Assembly: GCF_902506555.1 (NCBI RefSeq)
Contig: NZ_LR732707.1
Location: 2,255,290-2,319,289 of the forward strand
Source: Sphingorhabdus sp. 109
GTDB taxonomy: Bacteria > Pseudomonadota > Alphaproteobacteria > Sphingomonadales > Sphingomonadaceae
Direction of reading: 5' to 3'
DNA: 64,000 nt
The notes beneath the pieces are model-generated. The model made no database searches. It saw nothing but the letters and a program-made list of their open reading frames with translations, and had not been told where the DNA came from. Below are positions 28,000 to 36,307 of the stretch, in pieces. Made by a program: the position numbers and the translations under genes. Within the stretch, counting starts at the first letter, position 1; every line of letters begins with the position of its first letter.

Positions 28000-28091
28000 T
28001 TTCGCTCGCCATGCTGAACCTGTTTCAGGATGGCGGTTACTAGAATCGGGTGCGGGCCTTTAAAACCCACGCCCACGTGAAGGAGCAAAAT
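28000..28091 (+). promoter_or_regulatory. Ribosomal protein L10 leader region
   Basis: The 5' leader of rplJ should hold the autoregulatory site where L10-L12 binds its own mRNA, as in other bacteria. A clear stem is seen with cgccat (28007-28012) pairing atggcg (28030-28035), extended inward by ctgaa/ttcag. A second, weaker G/C-rich pairing follows at about 28048-28074, before the AGGAG that serves rplJ. I can see stems but cannot confirm the kink-turn consensus by eye. Confidence 0.5.
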
Positions 28092-28604
28092 ATGGATCGT
28101 GGTCAAAAGACCGAAGCGGTTGCCGCTCTGAACGCTGTTTTCAAAGAGGCTGGGGTGGTCGTGGTCACACGCAACCTGGGTCTCACCGTGGCTCAGTCTA
28201 CCGAGCTGCGGACGAAAATGCGGGACGAAGGCGCAAGCTTCAAAGTCTCTAAAAACCGCCTTGCCAAGCTGGCTCTGGAAGGAACCGACTATGCCCCGAT
28301 AGCTGATATGCTGTCTGGTCCGGTCGCGCTCGCCACATCGGATGATCCGGTGGCCGCTGCAAAAGTTGCAGTGGAATTTGCCAAATCCAACGATCGTCTT
28401 GAAATCGTTGGCGGCGCAATGGGTGACACCCTTCTTGACGAAGCAGGCGTAAAATCTCTGGCCTCCATGCCATCTCTTGATGAACTGCGCGGAACGATTG
28501 TTGGTCTGCTTGTCGCACCACAAACGAAAATCGCCCGGGTTGTCAAAGAACCAGCTGGAGCCCTTGCCCGTGTAGTTGGCGCTTTTGCCGCTACCGGTGA
28601 ATGA
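28092..28604 (+). CDS. rplJ: 50S ribosomal protein L10
   Basis: L10 anchors the L7/L12 stalk on the large ribosomal subunit. The 170-residue protein shows the family N-terminus [20 protein letters not shown] and the conserved [14 protein letters not shown]. The ATG at 28092 follows AGGAG by 6 bases; the frame is open further upstream without similarity. rplK and rplA, usual upstream neighbours, are not in this window. It forms an operon with rplL and is probably autoregulated through the leader before it. Confidence 0.97.
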   Translation: MDRGQKTEAVAALNAVFKEAGVVVVTRNLGLTVAQSTELRTKMRDEGASFKVSKNRLAKLALEGTDYAPIADMLSGPVALATSDDPVAAAKVAVEFAKSNDRLEIVGGAMGDTLLDEAGVKSLASMPSLDELRGTIVGLLVAPQTKIARVVKEPAGALARVVGAFAATGE

Positions 28605-28646
28605 ATTTAACTTCTCAAATATTTAGAAAATTGGAGCGTATTTAAA

Positions 28647-29021
28647 ATGGCTGATATTGCAAAACTGGTCGAAGAACTTTCGAAACTCACCGTCATGGAA
28701 GCGGCTGAACTGTCCAAGGCACTGGAAGAAGAGTGGGGCGTTTCCGCTGCTGCTGCTGTTGCTGTTGCTGGTCCTGCTGCTGCAGGCGGTGGCGAAGCTG
28801 CTGAAGAGCAGAGCGAATTTGACGTAATCCTGACCGGCGACGGCGGCAAGAAAATCCAGGTGATTAAAGAAGTCCGTGCGATTACCGCTCTGGGCCTCAC
28901 CGATGCCAAAGCCCTCGTCGAAGGCGCACCGAAAGCGATCAAGGAAGGCGTTGCCAAAGCCGAAGCTGAAGAAATCAAAGCGAAGATCGAAGCAGCTGGC
29001 GGTACCGTCGAACTCAAATAA
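28647..29021 (+). CDS. rplL: 50S ribosomal protein L7/L12
   Basis: L7/L12 forms the stalk that recruits translation factors. The 124-residue protein has the dimerisation N-terminal domain, an Ala/Gly hinge (about residues 35-52) and the factor-binding domain with [20 protein letters not shown]. It follows rplJ by 42 bases and is followed by a strong terminator, so the usual read-through into rpoB does not occur here: the next codirectional RNA polymerase gene is almost 9 kb away. Confidence 0.97.
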   Translation: MADIAKLVEELSKLTVMEAAELSKALEEEWGVSAAAAVAVAGPAAAGGGEAAEEQSEFDVILTGDGGKKIQVIKEVRAITALGLTDAKALVEGAPKAIKEGVAKAEAEEIKAKIEAAGGTVELK

Positions 29022-29047
29022 GCCTGACGGTTTATTGCAGAAAATTC

Positions 29048-29079
29048 GGGCGGCTTCCGGTTCGGGAGCCGCCCTTTTT
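29048..29079 (+). terminator. Rho-independent terminator after rplL
   Basis: A stem of 11 pairs with one G-T wobble (29048-29058 with 29064-29074) closes a loop of five, and a run of five T follows at 29075-29079. It stands 27 bases past the rplL stop on the plus strand. It should end the rplJL transcript. Confidence 0.88.
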
Positions 29080-29123
29080 CATGCCTGCCGGACAAATTGT
29101 CCGCCGGCGCAACAGTTTCCCGC

Positions 29124-30359
29124 CTAGGCGATCGGCACCATTTTGACCGGCATATGATCGATCTCGTGCAGGAAACAGCTATCGGAATAGGTCAGCGGCC
29201 CGTCCTGCTCGACCCGGACATTGCGGCCGAGAATTTCCTCGAACAGCACCGCCAGCTGCATTTCCGCGAGCCGCGCACCGACGCAGCGGTGGACGCCGTG
29301 ACCGAAGCCGATATGGCGGCGGGCATTGTCTCTGGTGAAATCCACGACATCGGGATTGGCGAACAGATTCTCGTCCCGATTGGCCGAAATATACCAGAGT
29401 ATGACCTTTTCGCCCGCCGGAATGATCTGGCCGCCCAGTTCGGTTTCGCAGGTCGTGGTCCGCCGCATATGGGTGACGGGCGATTGCCAGCGGATGATTT
29501 CCTGTGCCGCATTGGACACCAGGGACGGATCCTCGCGCAGCCGTTCAAACTGGTCGGGGAACATATTGCAGGCGCGGACAAAGCCGCTCATGCTGTTGCG
29601 CGTGGTGTCATTGCCGCCGACGATCAGCAGCGCAATATTCGCCAGCCGCTCGAGTTCGGGCATATTGCCCATCGCGTCGCTGTGGATGATCCGGTTGAGA
29701 ATCTTGTCGTTAGGCGGGTTTTTGCGCTCTTTTTCGAACAGTTCGTCAAACTTGTTCAGCATCTGGTACATTTCGGCGAAAAATTTCTGCAGCCGTTCCT
29801 CGCTCTGGTCCGGCGACACTTCGCTGGCGGTGTCCGACCAGCGCTTCATGTCGCGCCATTGCTCCCAGGGGAAATCGAACAATACGCAGAGCATGCCGAT
29901 GGTCAGCTTGACCGAGACTTCCTCTACCCAATCGAACGTCTCGCCCACCGGAAGCGCATCGAACAGCTCCTTGGTCCGCGCTCTTATCTCGGGTTCCCGT
30001 GCCAGCATCTCGCTCGGGTTGAACGATGGCTGCACCACCTTGCGCTGCGCCGTATGGGTCGGCGCATCCATGGCGATAAAATTGGGAAACTCATATTCTC
30101 CGCTGCCGTCGGTGATGGTGATCCCGCCTTGCTCATAGGAAGAAGAATAGGTCTCCGGATCGAGCTCCACCTTCTGTACCAGATCATGGGTGACCACCGA
30201 CCAATAGGGTCCATAAGGGCTGTCGGGCCGATAGCTGACCGGCATTTCGCGGCGCAGCCGGGCGAAGGGATCCTGCCAGCGGTTTTCGGAATAGAGCGCA
30301 CCATCACTCACATCAAAGGGCGTGATCGCCCGTTTTTCCAGAACGTCGGAATTGGTCAT
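29124..30359 (-). CDS. Cytochrome P450, CYP153-like
   Basis: This 411-residue soluble P450 has the I-helix oxygen motif GGNDTT (residues 248-253), the ExxR pair E287/R290 and the heme loop GFGHGVHRCVGARLAE with Cys359. Several blocks match CYP153 alkane hydroxylases as I remember them: SPYGPYWSVV, GGITITDGSG, FIAMDAPTHTAQRK, LLIVGGNDTTRNSMSG and WYISANRDE. The likely role is terminal oxidation of alkanes, fatty acids or related chains. Its ferredoxin and reductase are not adjacent, which suggests use of partners from elsewhere. CYP subfamily is inferred. Confidence 0.88.
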   Translation of the reverse strand: MTNSDVLEKRAITPFDVSDGALYSENRWQDPFARLRREMPVSYRPDSPYGPYWSVVTHDLVQKVELDPETYSSSYEQGGITITDGSGEYEFPNFIAMDAPTHTAQRKVVQPSFNPSEMLAREPEIRARTKELFDALPVGETFDWVEEVSVKLTIGMLCVLFDFPWEQWRDMKRWSDTASEVSPDQSEERLQKFFAEMYQMLNKFDELFEKERKNPPNDKILNRIIHSDAMGNMPELERLANIALLIVGGNDTTRNSMSGFVRACNMFPDQFERLREDPSLVSNAAQEIIRWQSPVTHMRRTTTCETELGGQIIPAGEKVILWYISANRDENLFANPDVVDFTRDNARRHIGFGHGVHRCVGARLAEMQLAVLFEEILGRNVRVEQDGPLTYSDSCFLHEIDHMPVKMVPIA

Positions 30360-30449
30360 TGCTTCTCTCCTGCCTTACAGATTATCCGATGGTTGCGGAA
30401 AGGCAAGGCGCTATTTACACAAATGTTAATGAGAGCAGGGACGACGACT

Positions 30450-30989
30450 ATGACCGACAATGACGATCTCAGGGCTCTGGTGCGGACGATCCCGGACTAT
30501 CCGAAACCGGGCATCCAGTTTCGCGATGTCTCGACCCTGCTGCTCGACGGACCAGCCTTTCGCCAGACCATCGACCGGATGATTGCGCTGGTCGACCCCG
30601 ACGGTTTCGACCTGATCGCCGGCATCGAGGCGCGCGGCTTCATCGTTTCGGCGGCGATGTCCTACGCGCTGGAAAAGGGCAAGGTGATGCTGCGCAAGCC
30701 GGGGAAATTGCCGGGCCAGTCAGTGAGCATCGACTATGCGCTGGAATATGGCACGGACCGGATCGAAATGCACGACGACGCGATCCGCCCCGGCCAGCGG
30801 GTGCTGCTGGTCGACGATCTGCTGGCCACCGGCGGGACGGCCATGGCGGGCGTGGAGTTGCTCCGTGGCCAGGGTGCCGAGGTCGAACGGGCACTGTTCA
30901 TTGTCGACCTGCCCGATCTCGGCGGGGGCAAGACACTCGAAGCCGCCGGCGTGGAACCCACAGCGCTGATGGCCTTTGCCGGTGACTGA
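30450..30989 (+). CDS. apt: Adenine phosphoribosyltransferase
   Basis: Apt converts adenine and PRPP to AMP. The 179-residue protein starts with DDLRALVRTIPDYPKPGIQF and has the PRPP loop VLLVDDLLATGGT near residue 125 and IAGIEARGF in the middle, all typical. The ATG at 30450 matches homologue length; earlier in-frame ATGs at 30423 and 30429 would add a few residues. Its stop overlaps the start of a nucleosidase gene by 8 bases. Both together suggest recycling of adenine freed from methylthioadenosine or adenosylhomocysteine. Confidence 0.95.
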   Translation: MTDNDDLRALVRTIPDYPKPGIQFRDVSTLLLDGPAFRQTIDRMIALVDPDGFDLIAGIEARGFIVSAAMSYALEKGKVMLRKPGKLPGQSVSIDYALEYGTDRIEMHDDAIRPGQRVLLVDDLLATGGTAMAGVELLRGQGAEVERALFIVDLPDLGGGKTLEAAGVEPTALMAFAGD

Positions 30990-31701
30990 TCTGCAACCCC
31001 AGATCGATCGAATAGCGGTCATAACCGGCGTCCAAGATGAAGCCGATGCGTTTCTGCGCGGTCACAACGCTGTCAGGCATGGCAGCCCTTTCGGCGATTA
31101 CCGGACGGTCGATCATCCAAGATTGAACAAGGTCCCGGCAAAGCTTGCGATCATGTGTTCGGGTATCGGCAAGGTCCATGCCGGTGCTGCCGCGATGTTT
31201 TTGCGGCAGCATTTCAAGCCGGACCTGTTTCTTGTTATCGGAACAGCGGGACAGGTGAGCGACATAGACGGGGACTGTTTCTATCTGCACCAAAGCCTGC
31301 AAGCCGACTATGGCACGCTGGAAAGATTTGGCGACCATGAAGGCTTTACCCACTATGACGCGGGCGCATGGCCGATTGGCCCGGCCGACTGGTCGCCGTT
31401 TGCAGCACTAGCCCGGCCAAATGGGTTCGACCTTCCTCATGCCCGCATCGCGACCGCCGACTGTTTCGTCAAATGTCCCGATCGCTCAGGCTATCTGCGC
31501 GATGTCTTGCAGGCCGATCTGGTTGATATGGAAACCGCTGCGGTGGCCCAGATAGCCGCACTGCTCGGCCTGCCCTGGGCCGGGATCAAGGCGGTCACCG
31601 ACGGCGCGAACAGCGACAGTAGTGGCGACTTTCATGCCAATCTCGAACGGGCGGCCAACCGCGCCGCCAGCGAGGCAGCGCGGTTCATTGGACTGCTGTA
31701 G
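30982..31701 (+). CDS. Phosphorylase-superfamily nucleosidase (MTA/SAH type)
   Basis: This 239-residue enzyme of the purine phosphorylase/MTA-SAH nucleosidase fold shows IMCSGIGKVHAGAAAMFL near residue 57, VIGTAGQ at about 84 and the ribose-binding VDMETAAVAQIA around 175. A catalytic Asp follows in AVTDGANSD. The start is GTG at 30982, inside apt; a TTG two codons earlier is the only alternative. The apt overlap suggests that adenine is the product. Sequence length is normal, but which nucleoside it cleaves cannot be read directly. Confidence 0.82.
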   Translation: MTDLQPQIDRIAVITGVQDEADAFLRGHNAVRHGSPFGDYRTVDHPRLNKVPAKLAIMCSGIGKVHAGAAAMFLRQHFKPDLFLVIGTAGQVSDIDGDCFYLHQSLQADYGTLERFGDHEGFTHYDAGAWPIGPADWSPFAALARPNGFDLPHARIATADCFVKCPDRSGYLRDVLQADLVDMETAAVAQIAALLGLPWAGIKAVTDGANSDSSGDFHANLERAANRAASEAARFIGLL

Positions 31702-31709
31702 CCAGAGCC

Positions 31710-31734
31710 GTTCGTCCTGAGCCTGTCGAAGGAC
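31710..31734. repeat. Copy of a dispersed sphingomonad repeat
   Basis: The sequence gttcgtcctgagcctgtcg and the next few bases contain gtcct/aggac arms around a short loop. Translated on the minus strand it reads VLRQAQDER, a peptide pattern I know from many spurious annotations in sphingomonads and relatives. It lies just after the nucleosidase stop and before the convergent carotenoid oxygenase. Confidence 0.55.
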
Positions 31735-31766
31735 CGCCGCGGACGGATCGGCAAAGGCGGAAAAGC

Positions 31767-33209
31767 CTAGCCCGCCACCCAATTGCCGTGAAAACCCGGC
31801 GGGATACGGTGTGGCAGGTGAATCACCGCCTGCGGCTCGCCAAGAAAATCGTCGGCGTTGAGAATCTGCAATTCGCTTTTCTCCTGCTGCGCATCGATCA
31901 CCAGACCGATCAGCCAGCCTTCATCCTCGGCCGCATCCGGGGCGCGCGGCACGAACACAAATTCGCCCGGATGGCGACCCGGACCGAAATCGCGCACCAG
32001 CTTGCTGCCGTCCTGCAGATCATGTTTGAACAATTCGGTACCCGCCATGTCCAGTTCGTCGGGATGGCCGGCCAGCGCGATATCGTAGATAAAGCGATAG
32101 GGCTGCATGGTTTTCCGCTCGTCATAGCGGGGGAATTCCTGGGGACGGTCATCGAGGATCTTGCGATCGACTTTTCGGCTCGCCGGGTCGACGGTCCAGC
32201 GTTCCAGCCGCGACCATTTTCCACCCGGACCGAAGGTCGAGCGCGCATAGGTGCTCTCGTGCACCACGACATCGACGATCACCGTGCCGTCTGCGGTTTC
32301 GAAAGCATTCGCCGGATGATAGACGTAGCAGGGCTCGTCCAGCTCGCACCAGATGGTCTCCATGCCCAGCCCCTCGCGCGGGCACAGGCCGACGCGGGCG
32401 CCATGCTCCGGGTTCCAGTCATAGGGGAAGGCATAGCCGGCCAGCATCCGCTTCATCGAGAATGTCGCCGGCAGGTCAAAGACCAGCACATGATTATCGG
32501 TAATCTGGCAGTCATGGATCGACGGCCCCTGGCGCACCGGGATCGGTTCCTCGCGGCGGACCTTGCCCTCCTTGCCCAGCACCACGTGCCAGACCTTGTC
32601 CATCACCGGCGCGTCATAGCAGATGGCATGCATCTCGCCGGTTGCCGGATCGAGATGGGGATGGGCAGAAAAGGCATGATTCAGGGAATTATCGAACGGA
32701 TTATGCGCAATTGTGTCCAGTTCTGCAGACATTTCCACCGGAAATCCCCCCGCTTCGACAATCGCGAAAGTGCGGCCATTGATGCCGATGATATTGGTAT
32801 TGGCATTATCGGTCCGTGGCTTGCGGGTGCCGGGCTTGCGCGCTTCGCCGAGCGCGTCGCTCACCTTGTTCGACCGGATCCAGCGGTTGCGATACCATTC
32901 CGCCTTGCCACCGGAAATCCGCACGCCATGGGCCATGCCATCGCCGGCAAACCAGTGGTAGCTGGCCTCGTCGGGTGTATCGACCGGATTGGGGCCGATG
33001 CGCAGATAGCGTCCGTCCAGCGCGGCCGGAATTTTCCCTTCGACGGGCAGGTCCGCCAGCGTCACCTCTTCGGTCATAGGCTTGTGCACACCGGTGAGAT
33101 AGGGATGCCCATCTTCCGGCGCGTCCAGCCTTTTGCGGTTGAAATTCGACACTGCGCCCATGACGGGTGTGACAGCAGCGCGGATAGTTTTTTCAATTAC
33201 GGAAGCCAT
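31767..33209 (-). CDS. Carotenoid cleavage oxygenase family protein
   Basis: This 480-residue non-heme iron dioxygenase of the RPE65/lignostilbene family has a seven-bladed propeller. The four iron-binding histidines are His183 (SAHPHLDP), His232 (SIHDC), His298 (VYHPANAFE) and His474 near the C-terminus (GFHGNWV). The ATG at 33209 follows AAGGAA; a longer frame exists upstream but is not conserved. A TetR gene diverges from it. Substrates could be apocarotenoids or phenylpropenoid stilbenes. The family in sphingomonads is often linked with lignin compounds, so carotenoid cleavage should not be assumed. Confidence 0.9.
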   Translation of the reverse strand: MASVIEKTIRAAVTPVMGAVSNFNRKRLDAPEDGHPYLTGVHKPMTEEVTLADLPVEGKIPAALDGRYLRIGPNPVDTPDEASYHWFAGDGMAHGVRISGGKAEWYRNRWIRSNKVSDALGEARKPGTRKPRTDNANTNIIGINGRTFAIVEAGGFPVEMSAELDTIAHNPFDNSLNHAFSAHPHLDPATGEMHAICYDAPVMDKVWHVVLGKEGKVRREEPIPVRQGPSIHDCQITDNHVLVFDLPATFSMKRMLAGYAFPYDWNPEHGARVGLCPREGLGMETIWCELDEPCYVYHPANAFETADGTVIVDVVVHESTYARSTFGPGGKWSRLERWTVDPASRKVDRKILDDRPQEFPRYDERKTMQPYRFIYDIALAGHPDELDMAGTELFKHDLQDGSKLVRDFGPGRHPGEFVFVPRAPDAAEDEGWLIGLVIDAQQEKSELQILNADDFLGEPQAVIHLPHRIPPGFHGNWVAG

Positions 33210-33269
33210 GGATATTTCCTTCTCGCTGAAACCGGGATTGGCAAATCGACTCGGAATGTTTATGCCGTT

Positions 33270-33302
33270 AACATGACGAACTATGATAACAGTGTCAACA
33301 TT
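33270..33302 (-). promoter_or_regulatory. Candidate promoter and operator of the oxygenase gene
   Basis: On the minus strand TTGACA (33298-33293) stands 17 bases before CATGTT (33275-33270), a possible sigma-70 promoter for the oxygenase. The arms gttaaca and tgtcaac form an imperfect dyad over the same bases, a position where the divergent TetR protein could bind. The promoter -10 hexamer is poor. Confidence 0.35.
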
Positions 33303-33322
33303 GCATGTGACGCAGGGGCAAC

Positions 33323-33910
33323 ATGCCTCCAATTCTTCCGATGAGTACCGCCTATCATCATGGCGATTTGCGCGCGGCGGCGCTGCAAATGGGGATGGAG
33401 CGGATCGAGAATCAGGATCATCCCGACCTCGGCCTGCGCGCGCTGGCCCGCGATCTCGGAGTCTCGGCAACGGCATTATACCGCCACTTCCCGAACAAGG
33501 ACGCGCTGCTCGATGCATTGGCGCTGGAAGCGCTCGGCCGGCTGGGTGCCAATCAGGCGAAGGCGGCCAGAGACGCCGGCGGCGGGCGCAACGGGTTTAT
33601 CGAAGTCGGGATCACCTATGTCACATGGGCGGTCGAGAACCCCGCTCTGTTCCGGCTTATCTACACCCGCGTCGAAAAGGTGGATTTCGATTGCGACCCG
33701 ACCGAAATGGGCGAGGCCTTCAACCAGTTGCGCGCCGGAATTGCAGCGTCGATGCCCGAAGGCATGTCGGCCGAGCAGCGCAATGTCGCGGCCCTGCACG
33801 CCTGGTCGCTGGTCCACGGCCTGGCGATGCTGATCCTCGACGGCCAGGTGGAATATGATCCGGAAATGGTCCGCAAAACCGTGGTCATGACGGATTTTCG
33901 CCCCGCCTGA
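33323..33910 (+). CDS. TetR-family regulator with WHG domain
   Basis: This 195-residue repressor begins TetR-like: HHGDLRAAALQMG and LGLRALARDLGVSATALYRHF with NKDALLDALA form the helix-turn-helix. The C-terminal part (AWSLVHGLAMLILDGQ) matches the WHG-type dimerisation domain. The ATG at 33323 has AGGGG five bases upstream, so I prefer it over the ATG 18 bases later. It is transcribed away from the carotenoid oxygenase gene and most likely controls it or itself. The effector is unknown. Confidence 0.88.
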   Translation: MPPILPMSTAYHHGDLRAAALQMGMERIENQDHPDLGLRALARDLGVSATALYRHFPNKDALLDALALEALGRLGANQAKAARDAGGGRNGFIEVGITYVTWAVENPALFRLIYTRVEKVDFDCDPTEMGEAFNQLRAGIAASMPEGMSAEQRNVAALHAWSLVHGLAMLILDGQVEYDPEMVRKTVVMTDFRPA

Positions 33911-33970
33911 ACCGCCCGGGTGACCGGTCCCGCAACGATCTGCCCTGCTTAACCCGGCCTTTACCGGCTT

Positions 33971-35998
33971 TTGCTAGCCTCGCTCTTCACAAGCGGGGCG
34001 GGACATAAAATAAGCAAATTACGGGATCTTTTCACCAGAAGTGACAGGCAGAGGTCGCTCCTTTGCGGCGTGTTTCTCTGTCTTGCGAGCCTTCTCGCCG
34101 CGCTGGAACTCGCCCTGGCTGACCGCAAATATGGTCTGTTTACAGGCGGCTTTGGCCAGTCGCAGGCCGTTGATAGGCTGGCTGAGCGCGCCCTTTTTCT
34201 GGTCAGCTATGCCGCTGCAATGGCGATGCTGGTCATCACCGTCTGGTGGATCATCATCCGGATATTCCGCAGCAGAGAGTCTTGGCCGCCGCTGTTCTTT
34301 CTGACCACGATCGTCGGTGGCGCCTATATCCTGCTGCTCGCGCTCACCTTCCAGCTGCATCAATATTTCAGCGATACCATGAGCTTCGCACTGATGGCCA
34401 ATCTCGGCGGTGGCAGCCTGACCGATGCACTGTTATTTGCTTCCGACGAGATTGTCCTCGCCGTTGTCGGACTGGCCCTCGGCCTAAGTGCCTATATTTA
34501 CGCATATCGCTTTCTGTCCCGTAGATTTCCGAAGAGCTGTGACGATCCTGCATGGCCGGCCTGCGGTCGTCTGGCCGTGGCAGCATTCCTTCTCACATTG
34601 ATCCTCGCAATCGCTGTGCCCATGATTTCGAGCGACGTTAAAAATAGTCTGAACCGCACCCTTGCCTGGGGCCTGTTTACCACCGCTGCCAATCGACTTA
34701 CCGATTTTGACAATGACGGCTATGGCTGGGTATCCGACATGCCGGACCGGCATCCGTTCAACAGCACCCGCTATCCACTGGCGATGGATGTGCCGGGTAA
34801 CGGCATTGACGAAGACGGCTATGGTGGCGATCTCGAGTTGCTCCCCTTGCCACCGCAACCGCCCCTGACCGAAATAGCGGGCAAACGTCCGCATCTGATC
34901 CTGATCGTGATGGAAAGCACCCGCTATGATGTGATCGGCAAACGGATCAACGGCAAGACCGTGGCTCCCAACCTCGAGGCCATCGCCAGATCCGGCAGTC
35001 TGATATCTCCGGTGCTCAGCCATGTCGGCTTTACCACCGCGTCGCTGAAATCCCTGTTCTCCGGCAGCTTACAACCGGCCAGCGGCTCTCCCTCGCTATT
35101 CCGCGAACTGAAAGCCAGCGGCTATGAGATTTCGGTTTTCTCCGGCCAGCCGGAGGGGTTCGGCGATATTGCCGAGACCGTCGGCATGCGCGAGAATGCC
35201 GACCTGTTTCTGGATGGCGAAAAGCTGAAACATCTGCGCGCGTTCAGCAACGGCGCCCAGGGCTCGATCCTGATCGACGAAAAGCATCTGCTGGACGCTT
35301 TTGCGGAGGCCTATCAAGTGCCGGCAAAATGGGAAAAGCCGCAATTTCTCTATTTCAATTTCCAGTCGCCGCACTTTCCCTATTACCACAAGGACATGAC
35401 GCTCAATCTGGTGGACCGCCCCCTGCCCCGGTCGGAAATCAGTGCGGCCAACAAGGAGAAGCTGCGGGAAACATATTGGAACGCCGTCGCCTACGCAGAC
35501 CAGCGCCTGGGTGAATTGGTGGTAAAACTGAAGCGTGACGGTGTTTGGGACGACAGCGTGGTGATTATAACCAGTGACCATGGCGAGGATTTGTTCGAAG
35601 ACGGATTTCTGGGCCACGGACACAATATCAATATCCGCCAGAACGGCATCTTCCTGGTCACCAACCGTCCGGGAGTTTCGGCGAACGGCGCGGTCGGCCT
35701 GAGTGATCTTCGCGCCATCATCTTGTCACTGCTCAAGGGGGAGAAACCGGTCATCCCCGCAAACCCGGTGCTGATGACAGTTGGCGATCTCGACAGCCCG
35801 ACCCAGATCGGTATCTCCGAAGGGACATCGGATATCACATCGCTGCGGCTCGACACCGGCGAAGCCTGCATGGTCGAGCAGAACCACTGCGCTCATGCCG
35901 ACCATTTGTCCGGCACCTTCAGGCACCGCGTGGAGCGGCTTATCCGCATCTGGGGATCGGCAAGATGGCAGAACCGGGCGGAACGAAAGCGCGACTGA
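33971..35998 (+). CDS. Membrane-bound sulfatase / phosphoethanolamine-transferase-like protein
   Basis: The N-terminal 210 residues carry four to five membrane helices. The C-terminal half is an alkaline-phosphatase-superfamily domain: HLILIVMESTRYDVIGK, LSHVGFTTASLKSLFSG (likely Thr nucleophile) and VVIITSDHGEDLFEDGF with the metal-binding Asp-His. Between them, TDFDNDGYGWVSDMPD and GNGIDEDGYGGD look like thrombospondin-type calcium loops. Such proteins modify cell-surface glycans or lipids. The best available start is a TTG at 33971, and no good ribosome binding site precedes it. The domain assignment is confident, the reaction is not. Confidence 0.75.
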   Translation: MLASLFTSGAGHKISKLRDLFTRSDRQRSLLCGVFLCLASLLAALELALADRKYGLFTGGFGQSQAVDRLAERALFLVSYAAAMAMLVITVWWIIIRIFRSRESWPPLFFLTTIVGGAYILLLALTFQLHQYFSDTMSFALMANLGGGSLTDALLFASDEIVLAVVGLALGLSAYIYAYRFLSRRFPKSCDDPAWPACGRLAVAAFLLTLILAIAVPMISSDVKNSLNRTLAWGLFTTAANRLTDFDNDGYGWVSDMPDRHPFNSTRYPLAMDVPGNGIDEDGYGGDLELLPLPPQPPLTEIAGKRPHLILIVMESTRYDVIGKRINGKTVAPNLEAIARSGSLISPVLSHVGFTTASLKSLFSGSLQPASGSPSLFRELKASGYEISVFSGQPEGFGDIAETVGMRENADLFLDGEKLKHLRAFSNGAQGSILIDEKHLLDAFAEAYQVPAKWEKPQFLYFNFQSPHFPYYHKDMTLNLVDRPLPRSEISAANKEKLRETYWNAVAYADQRLGELVVKLKRDGVWDDSVVIITSDHGEDLFEDGFLGHGHNINIRQNGIFLVTNRPGVSANGAVGLSDLRAIILSLLKGEKPVIPANPVLMTVGDLDSPTQIGISEGTSDITSLRLDTGEACMVEQNHCAHADHLSGTFRHRVERLIRIWGSARWQNRAERKRD

Positions 35999-36079
35999 TC
36001 GCAAGCGGCGCTGCCACCGCTTGCCCGTAATGCGGGCCCGGATCTGAATATCGGTCCTTACTGGCAGGTGGATTGGCGA

Positions 36080-36307
36080 TCATTCCGCTCGCCTATCTGC
36101 TGCATCTTCAAAAACCAGCAAATCCCCCGGCTGACAATTCAATTCCCGACAAATTGCCTCCAGCGTGGTGAATCGCATTGCCTTTGCCTTACCGGTTTTC
36201 AGGATCGACAGGTTGGCAAGCGTGATGTCGACCCGCTCAGCCAGTTCGGTCAGGGTCATACGATTGTCGTGGAGCAGATCGTCGAGCTTTACGGAAATTG
36301 CCATCAA
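36080..36307 (-). CDS. Small XRE-type helix-turn-helix regulator
   Basis: The 75-residue protein is almost entirely a Cro/CI-type HTH: LDDLLHDNRMTLTELAERV is the first part, then ITLANLSILKTGKAKAMRF and a final CRELNCQPGDLLVFED. It matches the YozG-like group normally paired with a DUF2975 membrane protein. Its start (ATG at 36307 or 36304) overlaps the DUF2975 stop, so the two are one operon. It probably controls that operon. Confidence 0.87.
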   Translation of the reverse strand: MMAISVKLDDLLHDNRMTLTELAERVDITLANLSILKTGKAKAMRFTTLEAICRELNCQPGDLLVFEDAADRRAE

